Shown here: piece by piece, positions 1-8,100 of the stretch | Layout: the number at the start of each line of letters is the position of its first letter | How positions within the stretch are numbered: position 1 is the stretch's first letter | Assembly: GCA_016296785.1 (NCBI GenBank) | Contig: JAEDHX010000015.1 | Coordinates: 1 to 30,545, forward strand | Length of the DNA: 30,545 nt | Reading direction: 5' to 3' | Origin: Coprococcus sp. | Lineage (GTDB): Bacteria; Bacillota; Clostridia; Lachnospirales; Lachnospiraceae | Notes under the pieces: generated by a model | Told to the model about the DNA's origin: nothing | Databases searched by the model: none | Seen by the model: only the letters and a program-made list of their open reading frames with translations | Translations under genes and position numbers: made by a program

Positions 1-15
1 ACCAGAGTGTAAGAC

Positions 16-50
16 TAAATTCGGCCCAAGGTGGAATTTACTTTTTTATT
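16..50 (+). terminator. Possible terminator of a gene left of the window
   Basis: A 7-bp inverted repeat (TAAATTC at 16-22, GAATTTA at 34-40) with an 11-nt loop is followed by CTTTTTTATTT. The stem is AT-rich and therefore weak, but the T-run makes an intrinsic terminator for an upstream plus-strand gene plausible. The rest of 1-177 holds no gene that I can see. Confidence 0.4.
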
Positions 51-82
51 TAACGGGAAAATATAAATTTTGGAAGTTTGTG

Positions 83-111
83 GTGCCAAGAATGGGATTA
101 TTTGTTATAAT
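83..111 (+). promoter_or_regulatory. Promoter of the secreted protease gene
   Basis: GTGCCA (83-88, four of six matches to TTGACA) is separated by 17 nt from a perfect TATAAT (106-111). Transcription would start near 118, leaving a leader of about 60 nt before the ATG at 178. Found by eye. Confidence 0.5.
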
Positions 112-177
112 ACAGTTATCTATGTTTCGTTATCATATATATAGAAATAGGCTTAAAGAAAGACGTGGTAGAATAGT

Positions 178-2355
178 ATGAAGAAGAGCCTGAATAAGAT
201 AATAATAAAGGCTATGGCATTTATCATGGTCATAGTATTTGCAATAGAATTTATTGACGTTCCAAATGTGACGGCTGCTAATAGGGATGCGGATACATTT
301 GCCGTTAGTTCAACAGCTTCAGCAGAAGTTGATGAGCTTGTGGTAGAAGCAGATGATGTAACTGATATGGCCATGCATCTGGACGCGGATGAGATGATTG
401 AAGAGGCTGTGACGAGCGGTGATAGTGAAAGATTTGCACTTAAGAGACTTGTTCTTATAGCAGATGAGTTAGATGATACATATGGAGCAAATGATATTAT
501 TCATTATGATGATTATAATGAATATATTTTGTCCTTTGATACAGTGAAGAAAACAGAGGAGGCATATTATCGTCTGGTTAAAGTCTATGGCAGTAATAAT
601 TGCTTCCCTGATGTTGTCCTTGAAGCAGATGATTCATTATTTGAAGCTGATGAAGCCTTGAATGGTACATATGTTACCGCAAATGAAACAGCAGCTACCG
701 TGCTTGAAGCAGAAGACTCCGGGGATTTAGTTTCCTACTCCTGGGGTGCTTATTATATGGGGCTTGATAAGCTTGAGCAGCAATATGACAGCTGCAAGAT
801 TGACGAGATGGTAAAGGTTGCAATTATTGATAGTGGTATTACACTTGGTCAGCCTGAGTTTACAGGAAGAGTAGATACAATTAATAGCTTTAATTTTGTG
901 ACAGGTGATTATGATATTAATGATACGATTGGGCATGGCACTCATGTGGCAGGAATTATTGCAGGCTCAACACCTGAGAATGTTAAGCTGTTGATGCTTA
1001 AATGCTTTAATTCAGACGGTAAAACGACAGTAACGATTATTTCAATGGCAATGCAATATGCGATTGAGCAGCAGGTAGATATTATAAATATGAGCCTTGG
1101 CTGGAATGGTGAGGCGGCAGCCGCATATACATTTCTTAATAATCTGATACTTGATTCGTCGGCTCATAATATTGTAATTTGCTGTGCAGCCGGTAATAAT
1201 AAGGGTGATGTAATATATTCATATCCTGCAAATAATCCGGAGGTTTTATCAGTGTCGGCAATTGATTGCTATGGTAATTTCGCAAAGGGCTATTCTAACT
1301 TTGGTTCAACTATTGATTATGCTGCTCCTGGAAGCGGAATAATATCGAATGGAATATATGGGTATGTGACAAAGAGCGGAACATCGATGGCGGCACCTCA
1401 TATGGCGGCGGCAGTCTCGTATATCAAGATGGTATATAAGGATTGCAGTGTGCAATTTGTTGATAAAATATTATCCAGATATGCAGTTGATTTAGGTGAG
1501 CCCGGATGGGATATATATTATGGTTGTGGATATGTTAATTTGTCAACATTTTTTGATGATATTAAGCTTGCTGAAAAGGACCCTTCAGAGAATGTCACGG
1601 AAGATTTTCTGCCATGGCAGAAGAAGGTTTTTCCGATATTTGGATTTGCCTATGATGAGCTTTCGAGGACCTTCGGAGGCGGCGAATTTGTAAATGGATT
1701 ATATAATAATGCTGATGGAATGGTAATATTTTCTTCAAGTAATCCAAATGTTGCTATTGCCAGGGAAGGCGGTGTTGTAAGCCTTACAGGAGTTGGGGAG
1801 TGTACAATAACAGCAACTCTTTATGAGACAGCGAAATTCTATGGACGAACGGTCTCATATAAGCTAAAGGTGTCTGCGGCTGACCTGACTCGAAAGACAA
1901 TTAAGCTGTCTAAGACCTCATATACATATCAGGGGAAGGAATGTAAGCCGAAGGTTACGATACAGGGAGTTCCGTCAGGTAATTATACTGTGAAATATTC
2001 AGGCAGTAACAGAGTTGGAACTGCTAAGGTAACAATTACAGGAACGAAGAATTGCTTCGGTACGGTCACGATTTCTTATAAGATTAATCTTGCAAAGGCA
2101 AGACTAAGATACGCAAGGAAGACATCTAAGGGAATCAGTCTTAAGTGGTACAAGGTAAAGGGAGCATCAGGTTATAGAATATACCGTAAGACGGGCAATT
2201 CATCTTACAAATGTATCGCAAAGATACATAATGTGAATAAGCTTACCTATCTTGATAAAAAAGCAAGAAAGGGCAAAAAATACAAATACATTGTAAAGCC
2301 TGTAAAGGGCAGAATAATAGGAAAATCAGGTAATAGCAAAGTTGTCAGAAGATAG
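178..2355 (+). CDS. Secreted S8 subtilisin-like serine protease with Ig-like and FN3 modules
   Basis: An extracellular endopeptidase of the subtilase family. The N-terminus is a signal peptide (hydrophobic core about residues 9-26, likely cleavage after VTA near 33). Residues 80-150 sit where an I9-type prodomain would be and look like one. The catalytic domain (about 195-450) carries the full triad: Asp218 in AIIDSG, His253 in GHGTHVAG and Ser403 in GTSMAAPH, with the oxyanion Asn340 in AAGN. Downstream are a Big_2-like domain (about 510-568), an MBG/YDG-like repeat (about 572-635) and a C-terminal FN3-like module (about 636-725) resembling the repeats of the protein at 24797-26965. No sortase signal or S-layer homology domain is visible, so it is probably released or held by its C-terminal modules. 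Substrate unknown. No terminator separates it from the next gene. Confidence 0.9.
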   Translation: MKKSLNKIIIKAMAFIMVIVFAIEFIDVPNVTAANRDADTFAVSSTASAEVDELVVEADDVTDMAMHLDADEMIEEAVTSGDSERFALKRLVLIADELDDTYGANDIIHYDDYNEYILSFDTVKKTEEAYYRLVKVYGSNNCFPDVVLEADDSLFEADEALNGTYVTANETAATVLEAEDSGDLVSYSWGAYYMGLDKLEQQYDSCKIDEMVKVAIIDSGITLGQPEFTGRVDTINSFNFVTGDYDINDTIGHGTHVAGIIAGSTPENVKLLMLKCFNSDGKTTVTIISMAMQYAIEQQVDIINMSLGWNGEAAAAYTFLNNLILDSSAHNIVICCAAGNNKGDVIYSYPANNPEVLSVSAIDCYGNFAKGYSNFGSTIDYAAPGSGIISNGIYGYVTKSGTSMAAPHMAAAVSYIKMVYKDCSVQFVDKILSRYAVDLGEPGWDIYYGCGYVNLSTFFDDIKLAEKDPSENVTEDFLPWQKKVFPIFGFAYDELSRTFGGGEFVNGLYNNADGMVIFSSSNPNVAIAREGGVVSLTGVGECTITATLYETAKFYGRTVSYKLKVSAADLTRKTIKLSKTSYTYQGKECKPKVTIQGVPSGNYTVKYSGSNRVGTAKVTITGTKNCFGTVTISYKINLAKARLRYARKTSKGISLKWYKVKGASGYRIYRKTGNSSYKCIAKIHNVNKLTYLDKKARKGKKYKYIVKPVKGRIIGKSGNSKVVRR

Positions 2356-2404
2356 CTTATATATGATAAATCCGCATAAATAGTTAGGCAAGGAGTATAT
2401 AGCA

Positions 2405-4495
2405 TTGGTTAATAACGAAGCATATCAGGATGAAGTTGAATATTTTGAAGAGGTCAAGGCGACCATGGATGAAGATATTGCTAATAGTGCAAATGATTTG
2501 GAATTTCGAAGCCGTGCTATTAAGGCCCAGAAGAAATATATGCGCGATAGCCATGGCGATATGGATGATGAGGAATTTCTGCAGAATATGCAAAGTGTGA
2601 ACAATGATACATTGTTTGCAGAATACTTTTCAAAGAGACTTGAACAGCTTGTGCGCCAGAGGGAGAATCCATATTTTGGCAAGCTTGGGTTTGTTTATGA
2701 AGAGGATGGCGAAAGACTCCCTATATATATTGGCATGAATGGTTATTTTAATCCTGATAGCAAGGAACAGCTTATATATGATTGGAGAGCACCTGTAGCT
2801 TCTATGTATTATGATTATAATAAGGGAATAGCTTCGTATAGTTCTCCTGAAGGAGAAATGAGAGGTATTATTGATGAGAAGAAACAGTTTGATATTACAA
2901 GGGGCAGGCTTCGTCATATAGCAGAAGTTGATGAAAATGTAAATGATATGATTCTCATCGATGCGCTAAATAAGAATAGTGATGTTAAGATGAGGAGTGT
3001 TGTTTCAACAATACAGAAGGAGCAAAATGCAATCATCAGAAACAACACTGCTGATTATCTTGTTGTAGACGGACGAGCCGGAAGCGGAAAAACAGTAATA
3101 GCAATGCACAGGCTTGCATGGCTCTTATATAACAACAGAAAAACTTTGAAGTCTGATAATGTAGTCATTCTTTCTCCAAATAGCATATTTGGTGACTATA
3201 TATCCGGAGTCCTCCCTGAGCTTGGCGAAGATAATATTCCTGAGAAGGAATTTGATTCACTTATGGAGGAGATTCTATTTATTGATGCTGAATATGAAAC
3301 AAAGCTTGAACAGGCTGATTTTATATGTGAGGTTGCAGATTATAACCATCCTCGTATGGAGAATATCAGGTACAAGGCATCTATAGAGTTTTTCAGGTTA
3401 TTCAATGAATATATTGAAGAATATACTAAGAGTATAGAGTTTAAGGATTTTCATTTTGAGAAGATAGTCTATACAAAGGAACAACTGTCGAAGATGTTCT
3501 TAGATAGATTTTCAAGATATCCAATATATGAGAGGTTTGAGAAAATCGCTTATTTTATTGCAGATCAGCTTGAGGATATGCAGAATAAGGATTTGCCTGA
3601 GACTAAGAAGCTGAAGCTAATAAAACAGATACAGCAGGAAATGATATACAGATATGCCAAAAGAAATCTTGTTGAGCTATATCTGGAATTCCTTGCAGGT
3701 ATAGAAAAGGATCATCCCCATATTGCCGAGGTGTATAATGAATATGGCAGGATATGCTACGAGGATGTGCTTCCTATTTTCTATCTTCAGGTATACTTCT
3801 ATGGCTGCAATTCATATAACAATATAAAGCATCTTGTTATTGATGAGATGCAGGATTATGGGATATTCCAATATGCTGTGCTGGATAAGATATTCAAATG
3901 CAGGATGACTATTCTTGGTGACAGCTGTCAGGTACTTTTCTATGATGAGAAGGAAACAGTAGTAGATGTCCTTAGAGAAGTATTTGCTACTGATAACAGG
4001 AATAAAAGGTTCTGTCTTGAAGAGCTTAGTAAATCATACCGGGCAACCTGGGAGATTACTAATTATACTAATAGAATTATTGGAAATGATATTAAGCATG
4101 CAGAACCTATTGAAAGGCATGGTGCCGAGGTAGAACGATTAGGTGCAAATGATATTTCTGAAATAACAAATTATATATCTGAGAAGCTTCTCTATGGGGA
4201 TATGGATGATTATGACAATATTGCAATTATATGTATTGATGAGGAGCAGTCATATGAGATTTACAAGGAGTTATCTGTTGCTATGGAGGTTACATTACTT
4301 ACTGCAGATTCTTCTGTATATTCCGGCGGTATTGTTGTGCTTCCAAGATTTCTTGCTAAAGGAATGGAGTTTGATGTGTCATTTGTACTAAATAATTCAG
4401 AAGATAAGGATAATCCTGTTAACAGGCAATCATTATATATTGCATGCACGAGAGCAATGACTGAATTGTATATTATTGATTATAGGGGGGAATAG
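2405..4495 (+). CDS. helD: HelD-like superfamily 1 ATPase (RNA polymerase recycling factor)
   Basis: A UvrD/Rep-type SF1 motor. HelD proteins bind RNA polymerase and free it from stalled or post-termination complexes using ATP. Walker A is GRAGSGKT (residues 223-230) and Walker B is VIDEMQDY (Asp480, Glu481); GDSCQ serves as motif III and the C-terminal IACTRAMTELY resembles motif VI. The charged, coiled-coil-like N-terminus (about 1-120) fits the HelD secondary-channel arm. At 696 residues it is somewhat shorter than Bacillus subtilis HelD (774). Translation starts at TTG 2405: AGGAG at 2391-2395 is spaced 9 nt from it and no nearby ATG is better placed. It lies 49 nt after the protease and its stop abuts the next gene. 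A different UvrD-like helicase role is not excluded. Confidence 0.82.
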   Translation: MVNNEAYQDEVEYFEEVKATMDEDIANSANDLEFRSRAIKAQKKYMRDSHGDMDDEEFLQNMQSVNNDTLFAEYFSKRLEQLVRQRENPYFGKLGFVYEEDGERLPIYIGMNGYFNPDSKEQLIYDWRAPVASMYYDYNKGIASYSSPEGEMRGIIDEKKQFDITRGRLRHIAEVDENVNDMILIDALNKNSDVKMRSVVSTIQKEQNAIIRNNTADYLVVDGRAGSGKTVIAMHRLAWLLYNNRKTLKSDNVVILSPNSIFGDYISGVLPELGEDNIPEKEFDSLMEEILFIDAEYETKLEQADFICEVADYNHPRMENIRYKASIEFFRLFNEYIEEYTKSIEFKDFHFEKIVYTKEQLSKMFLDRFSRYPIYERFEKIAYFIADQLEDMQNKDLPETKKLKLIKQIQQEMIYRYAKRNLVELYLEFLAGIEKDHPHIAEVYNEYGRICYEDVLPIFYLQVYFYGCNSYNNIKHLVIDEMQDYGIFQYAVLDKIFKCRMTILGDSCQVLFYDEKETVVDVLREVFATDNRNKRFCLEELSKSYRATWEITNYTNRIIGNDIKHAEPIERHGAEVERLGANDISEITNYISEKLLYGDMDDYDNIAIICIDEEQSYEIYKELSVAMEVTLLTADSSVYSGGIVVLPRFLAKGMEFDVSFVLNNSEDKDNPVNRQSLYIACTRAMTELYIIDYRGE

Positions 4496-4496
4496 T

Positions 4497-5525
4497 ATGG
4501 GGCAGTATTATAAGGTTAAGAAGAAGGAGACGTATATCCAGTCATCAAATGGTAAGGATAAGCTTCATGTTACAGTATGGGAGCCGCAGGGTGAGATAAA
4601 GGCAATTTTGCAGATATCTCATGGAATGATTGAGATGATGGATAGATATGACGGATTTGCGTATTATATGGCACAAAGGGGTATTCTTGTTGCCGGAAAT
4701 GATCATTTAGGACATGGCAAAACAGCGGAGAATATAGATGAGCTTGGCTATATGAATGCTTATGATGGAAGCCGAACGCTAGTATGTGATCTCCACAGGG
4801 TTACAGTATGCTTAAAAAGGGCATATAAGAAGCTGCCTTTCTTCCTTTTGGGCTTTAGCATGGGTTCATTTCTTGCAAGAAGGTATATGAGTGAGTATGG
4901 CTATGATAAGAAGTACCCATCTCCATATACAAAGGGCTCAAGCATTGATGGATTTATATGCATGGGAAGCGGAAGCATGCCTGGAATGCTTCTTGAAATT
5001 GCAAAGCTTGTAACCTTAATTGAGAAGAAAAATCATGGCGAGAGATATAGAAGCAAGCTGATAACTAATATTGGCTTTGGAACATATTTACTTGGTATTC
5101 CAAAGAAGACAATTGTTGATGGAGAGATAAGATATAGAACAGACAAGGATTGGATATCAAGAGATACACATGTTGTAGACGAATGCAATGCCAATCCATA
5201 TAGCAGCTTCACATTTACGGTAAAGGGTTTTGAAACCTTGTTAAATACATTTTCTTATATTCAGGATAAGCAGAATATTGCAAGAATTCCAAAGAATGTA
5301 CCGGTGCTATTTGCATCCGGTGAGATGGATCCGGTAGGTCATTATAGTAAGGATATAAGAAGACTGTTTAAGCAGTATGCAAAGTATGTAAGTAATGATG
5401 TATCCTGCTTTATATATGATAATGCAAGACATGAAATTCATCACGAGCTGGAATATAAAAAGACATTAGCTGATATATATGAGTGGATTGATGAGACTAT
5501 TGACATGATGAAGTATAGCTCATAG
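4497..5525 (+). CDS. Alpha/beta hydrolase, monoacylglycerol lipase/lysophospholipase type
   Basis: A predicted cytoplasmic serine hydrolase of the Hydrolase_4 (serine aminopeptidase S33) group, acting on lipid esters or small esters. With the start at 4497 (342 residues) the nucleophile is Ser121 in GFSMGS. The acid is probably Asp278 in GEMDP, and the base is His312 in ARHEIHHE. The early HG motif (SHGM) supplies the oxyanion hole, and NDHLGHG is typical of monoglyceride lipase-like members. ATG 4497 was chosen because GGGGGG at 4485-4490 is spaced 6 nt from it; the in-frame ATG at 4476 has no such site and overlaps helD. It starts 1 nt after the helD stop, so the two are translationally linked. 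No signal peptide. The physiological substrate cannot be told. Confidence 0.85.
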   Translation: MGQYYKVKKKETYIQSSNGKDKLHVTVWEPQGEIKAILQISHGMIEMMDRYDGFAYYMAQRGILVAGNDHLGHGKTAENIDELGYMNAYDGSRTLVCDLHRVTVCLKRAYKKLPFFLLGFSMGSFLARRYMSEYGYDKKYPSPYTKGSSIDGFICMGSGSMPGMLLEIAKLVTLIEKKNHGERYRSKLITNIGFGTYLLGIPKKTIVDGEIRYRTDKDWISRDTHVVDECNANPYSSFTFTVKGFETLLNTFSYIQDKQNIARIPKNVPVLFASGEMDPVGHYSKDIRRLFKQYAKYVSNDVSCFIYDNARHEIHHELEYKKTLADIYEWIDETIDMMKYSS

Positions 5526-5527
5526 CA

Positions 5528-5571
5528 AACAAAATGGCACAGCATAGTAATTGTTAGCTGTGCCATTTGTT
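5528..5571. terminator. Two-way intrinsic terminator between convergent operons
   Basis: A 12-bp perfect stem (AAATGGCACAGC at 5532-5543 with GCTGTGCCATTT at 5557-5568), extended by AAC/GTT across a 1-nt bulge, has a 13-nt loop. A-rich and T-rich flanks on either side let it serve both the hydrolase (plus) and the ABC permease (minus). Confidence 0.85.
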
Positions 5572-5586
5572 ATTATTAAGGCTGAT

Positions 5587-6357
5587 TTATAGGCTTATTT
5601 TCTTGTTAAGTAAAGCTCCGCTTCCAAGGAAACATCCAATGGTTGTTGCTAAAAACAGTGATAAAAGAGGTATATCTCGTATTACATTAGCTCCAAATGA
5701 TGTGCCTGCATACTTGATTGCAGGGAGATGGCAGGCTAAATAGAATACGCCTATAATAATTACAACAAATAAAATGAAGCTTACGAAGCCCTTACATTTC
5801 TTGTTCTGAAGAATAGTTGAGCTAAGTGATATTGAAAGGTAAGCTGTTGTAATTATCATGTAAAACTCTAAAAGGAAAGTGAATATAAAGTATATTGCCC
5901 TGATTACAACATCAAGGAATGTTAATTCTACTCCCATATTACCTAGAACCATATTAACAAATTCAACCATCATACCAACGTTCATTTCTTTGCTTACTAC
6001 CTTGCAGTCGATAAAGAAAAGTCCGCATATAATTGCAAGAAGAATAACGCCCTGAATAAGTGTATTAAGTAGCTTCGCACCGATTATCTTGTAGCTGGAA
6101 ATGGGTGTCATAAACAGCAGATAGCCTGATTTGTTTTTTAAATCGCTGCTATAGGAAATGGTGCCTAGCAGCAACACAAATATATAAGAACATATTGCAG
6201 CAAAGAATAATCCAAAGGCTGCAATAGGTGCATGTATTCTGCTGTCAAAGACATACATTCCAAGTAAGAAGTATATCTCGAGTGCGACAAATACACCTAT
6301 AGCTATTATTGTTTGAAGAAAGCTTTTTCTAAATTCATATTTTATCATTTTTAACAT
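5587..6357 (-). CDS. ABC-2 type transporter permease
   Basis: An integral membrane protein of 256 residues with about six hydrophobic segments (for example residues about 18-38, 45-66, 95-115, 150-178, 190-210 and 228-246), the usual size and layout for an ABC-2 permease of a YtrB/CcmA-type exporter. It begins with MLKMIKYEFRKS, a common start for this group. The site CCCTCCT at 6365-6371 (AGGAGGG on the coding strand) is spaced 7 nt from ATG 6357. It begins 15 nt after the ATPase gene and should form the channel of that transporter. Substrate unknown; relatives handle envelope stress agents or peptides. Confidence 0.82.
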   Translation of the reverse strand: MLKMIKYEFRKSFLQTIIAIGVFVALEIYFLLGMYVFDSRIHAPIAAFGLFFAAICSYIFVLLLGTISYSSDLKNKSGYLLFMTPISSYKIIGAKLLNTLIQGVILLAIICGLFFIDCKVVSKEMNVGMMVEFVNMVLGNMGVELTFLDVVIRAIYFIFTFLLEFYMIITTAYLSISLSSTILQNKKCKGFVSFILFVVIIIGVFYLACHLPAIKYAGTSFGANVIRDIPLLSLFLATTIGCFLGSGALLNKKISL

Positions 6358-6372
6358 CTATATACCCTCCTG

Positions 6373-7059
6373 TTAAGCATATATTTCTTTATACAAGTCA
6401 ACGATGGATTTGCCCTGTGTTTCTCTGAGCTCGTCGGCGTTGCCTGATAATACGCATGTTCCATTCTTGATGAATATAGCGTGGTCAACAATCTTCTCAA
6501 GTTCGTCTACAAGATGAGATGAGACAATAACAGCTGTATCATCATCAACATTAGAGATAATAGTAGTAATAATCTTGTCTCTTGCAATAATGTCGATACC
6601 ATTAAGTGGCTCATCGAGCATTATTATTCTTGCCTTACGAGACAAGGTAACAGCAATCTTAAGCTTCGCCATCATACCTGACGACATTTCCTTAACCTTC
6701 TGATTTGGATTTAATTCCATATCAGATAAAAGCTTCATAAACTTATCATAGTCAAAATCATTAAAGAAATCCTTGTAGTACTTTGCAATATCGATACATG
6801 TCATATATGAGAAGAAGTATGCCTCTGTTGGCATGTAAGCTATATCGGCTTTTGATCTGTAGCTAAGTGGCTTGCCATCTAAGGTAATACTTCCTGAGGT
6901 TGGCTTAGCAAGACCTGCTATCATTTTCATTAGTGTTGTTTTACCGCTTCCGTTAGGACCTAACAGTGCGTATATCTGACCTTTTTCTATTTCAAGATTA
7001 ATATCTGAAACTGCTGTAGTTATAAGATATTTTTTGACAATATGTTCACATCTTAACAT
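6373..7059 (-). CDS. ABC transporter ATP-binding protein, YtrB-like
   Basis: The ATPase subunit (228 residues) that powers the permease encoded next. Walker A is GPNGSGKTT (about residues 34-42) and Walker B is IIMLDEPLNG (about 143-152), followed by the switch histidine in SSHLVDEL. The signature motif is degenerate: EMSSGMM stands where LSGGQ is expected, a deviation also seen in YtrB-type ATPases, so it does not imply loss of function. The ribosome site (AAGGAGG) lies just before ATG 7059. It is the second gene of a repressor-ATPase-permease operon, 36 nt after the GntR gene. Confidence 0.9.
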   Translation of the reverse strand: MLRCEHIVKKYLITTAVSDINLEIEKGQIYALLGPNGSGKTTLMKMIAGLAKPTSGSITLDGKPLSYRSKADIAYMPTEAYFFSYMTCIDIAKYYKDFFNDFDYDKFMKLLSDMELNPNQKVKEMSSGMMAKLKIAVTLSRKARIIMLDEPLNGIDIIARDKIITTIISNVDDDTAVIVSSHLVDELEKIVDHAIFIKNGTCVLSGNADELRETQGKSIVDLYKEIYA

Positions 7060-7095
7060 TGTGATCCTCCTTAAATACTATATGGTTTGAAAATA

Positions 7096-7455
7096 TTAAT
7101 TATTGCTATAGAATTCGACGAGTAGATTTACTATGTCATCCTTCGAATAGCCAAGTGATGAAACACGCTCAGTAAAATCTGTAAGCGCATCCTCAAGAAA
7201 TTCCTTCTTCAGCTCATCTACCAGTGTCGGTGTTTCGTTGATAAAGGTTCCTATACCACGTTTTGTATAAGATATGCCGGCAGCTTCGAGCTCATTATAG
7301 ATTCTCGCTGCCGTATTCGGATTAATTCCGTACTTAACTGCGAGCTCTCTTGATGAAGGAAGTTTGCTTCCGGGTGGAAGCTCTCCGCAGATAATTCTTG
7401 CTTTTATATCATGAATTACCTGTAAATAAATTGGTATATTTGATTTAAATTCCAT
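7096..7455 (-). CDS. GntR-family repressor, YtrA subfamily
   Basis: A short (119-residue) GntR regulator. Its N-terminal winged helix (about 8-75) contains PIYLQV, the turn-helix PPGSKLPSSRELA and INPNTAARIYNELE, ending in the wing GIGTF. Only about 45 residues follow, which marks the YtrA subfamily: a small helical dimerisation tail rather than an effector-binding domain. YtrA members repress the ABC operon they head. The GAGGT site at 7463-7467 lies 7 nt before ATG 7455. The operator at 7477-7498 overlaps the promoter -10 of its own operon, giving a direct route to autorepression. The inducer is probably a cell-envelope stress but cannot be read here. Confidence 0.9.
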   Translation of the reverse strand: MEFKSNIPIYLQVIHDIKARIICGELPPGSKLPSSRELAVKYGINPNTAARIYNELEAAGISYTKRGIGTFINETPTLVDELKKEFLEDALTDFTERVSSLGYSKDDIVNLLVEFYSNN

Positions 7456-7476
7456 AGCAATAACCTCGTTTATTCT

Positions 7477-7498
7477 GTGTACTAGATGAATAGTACAC
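7477..7498. promoter_or_regulatory. YtrA-type operator, perfect inverted repeat
   Basis: GTGTACTA (7477-7484) and TAGTACAC (7491-7498) form a perfect 8-bp inverted repeat with a 6-nt spacer. The outer GTGTA...TACAC ends resemble the AGTGTA/TACACT half-sites known for YtrA. It lies 22 bp before the gntR start codon and covers the -10 element. Confidence 0.75.
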
Positions 7499-7518
7499 TA
7501 ATAAACTGGATATGTCAA
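7490..7518 (-). promoter_or_regulatory. Promoter of the gntR-ABC operon
   Basis: On the minus strand, a perfect TTGACA (7518-7513) is followed after 17 nt by TACTAT (7495-7490). The -10 lies inside the right arm of the operator, so a bound repressor would block the polymerase. Confidence 0.65.
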
Positions 7519-7602
7519 CATGTTTTTAAAAAATTTTTTTTATATGTTTTCTGTACTGATGAATATAATAGATAAACGTATGGAATTTGCCGTGAGTGCA
7601 TG

Positions 7603-7617
7603 ATATAATAATTATGT
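7603..7617. promoter_or_regulatory. Per-box-like operator over an extended -10
   Basis: The segment matches the Per box TTATAATNATTATAA at 11 of 14 fixed positions, and the core TATAATNATTAT is perfect. The same bases carry an extended -10 (TG at 7601-7602, TATAAT at 7604-7609) reading into the PerR-like gene. This predicts autoregulation by metal-loaded PerR. Confidence 0.6.
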
Positions 7618-7658
7618 ATGGATATGTATTTATTTGTTTTTTTATTTGGAGTGGTGTT

Positions 7659-8042
7659 ATGAAGGAGAAGAGAAAAACCTGGCAGAAAACAGTTATTTAT
7701 TCTGCTCTTAAAGAAATGGATAGTCATCCTACAGCACAGGAATTATATGAGGTGCTTTTGCGTAAAGGTTATAATGTAGGAAGGTCGACAGTATACAGGG
7801 TTCTTGCTGATGCAGTAAATGACGGTGATATTGATAATGTTTACGCTGCAGATAATAAGGAACACTTTGATGGCGATACAAAGCTTCATTATCATATGAG
7901 ATGTAAGCAGTGCGGCAGGATTTATGATAGTGATGTTGAATATAATCCGGATATTAACAGAATGTGTGATTTAGTTGATAAAGATTTTACAGTGCTAAGG
8001 CACAATCTGGAATTTGTATGTATATGCCCGGAATGTAAATAA
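7659..8042 (+). CDS. perR: Fur-family peroxide sensor, PerR-like
   Basis: A metal-dependent DNA-binding repressor (127 residues). The winged helix includes HPTAQELY and RSTVYRVL. Lining it up with Bacillus subtilis PerR at one constant offset of 14 recovers all five regulatory metal ligands: His23, Asp71, His77, His79 and Asp90. The structural zinc site is C82-x2-C85 and C123-x2-C126, with one extra Cys at 121. Members of this type sense H2O2 through Fe-catalysed oxidation of the two histidines; they control peroxide defence and metal genes. ATG 7659 was chosen because GGAG at 7648-7651 is spaced 7 nt from it, and the upstream in-frame ATGs would overlap the promoter and add a hydrophobic stretch foreign to the family. 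It is followed 58 nt later by the asparaginase gene, probably on the same transcript. Confidence 0.88.
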   Translation: MKEKRKTWQKTVIYSALKEMDSHPTAQELYEVLLRKGYNVGRSTVYRVLADAVNDGDIDNVYAADNKEHFDGDTKLHYHMRCKQCGRIYDSDVEYNPDINRMCDLVDKDFTVLRHNLEFVCICPECK

Positions 8043-8053
8043 TACAATACAAT

Positions 8054-8100
8054 TTAAGGAGGAGAAAGCCGGATATAGCAAATACGGCTGATAAAGGATT
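8054..8100 (+). promoter_or_regulatory. Ribosome site with hairpin spacer before the asparaginase gene
   Basis: A strong AAGGAGGAG (8056-8064) lies 38 nt from the start codon, too far to work directly. Between them AGCCG (8067-8071) can pair with CGGCT (8085-8089), which would shorten the path to about 15 nt. A stop codon at 8092 excludes an upstream in-frame start. AAAGGA at 8093-8098 is closer but only 2 nt from the ATG. Confidence 0.4.

Noticed and set aside
153..374. Antisense 73-codon ORF at the start of the protease gene
   Set aside because: Low-complexity Ser/Thr sequence mirrored from the signal-peptide region of a clear gene; no ribosome site.
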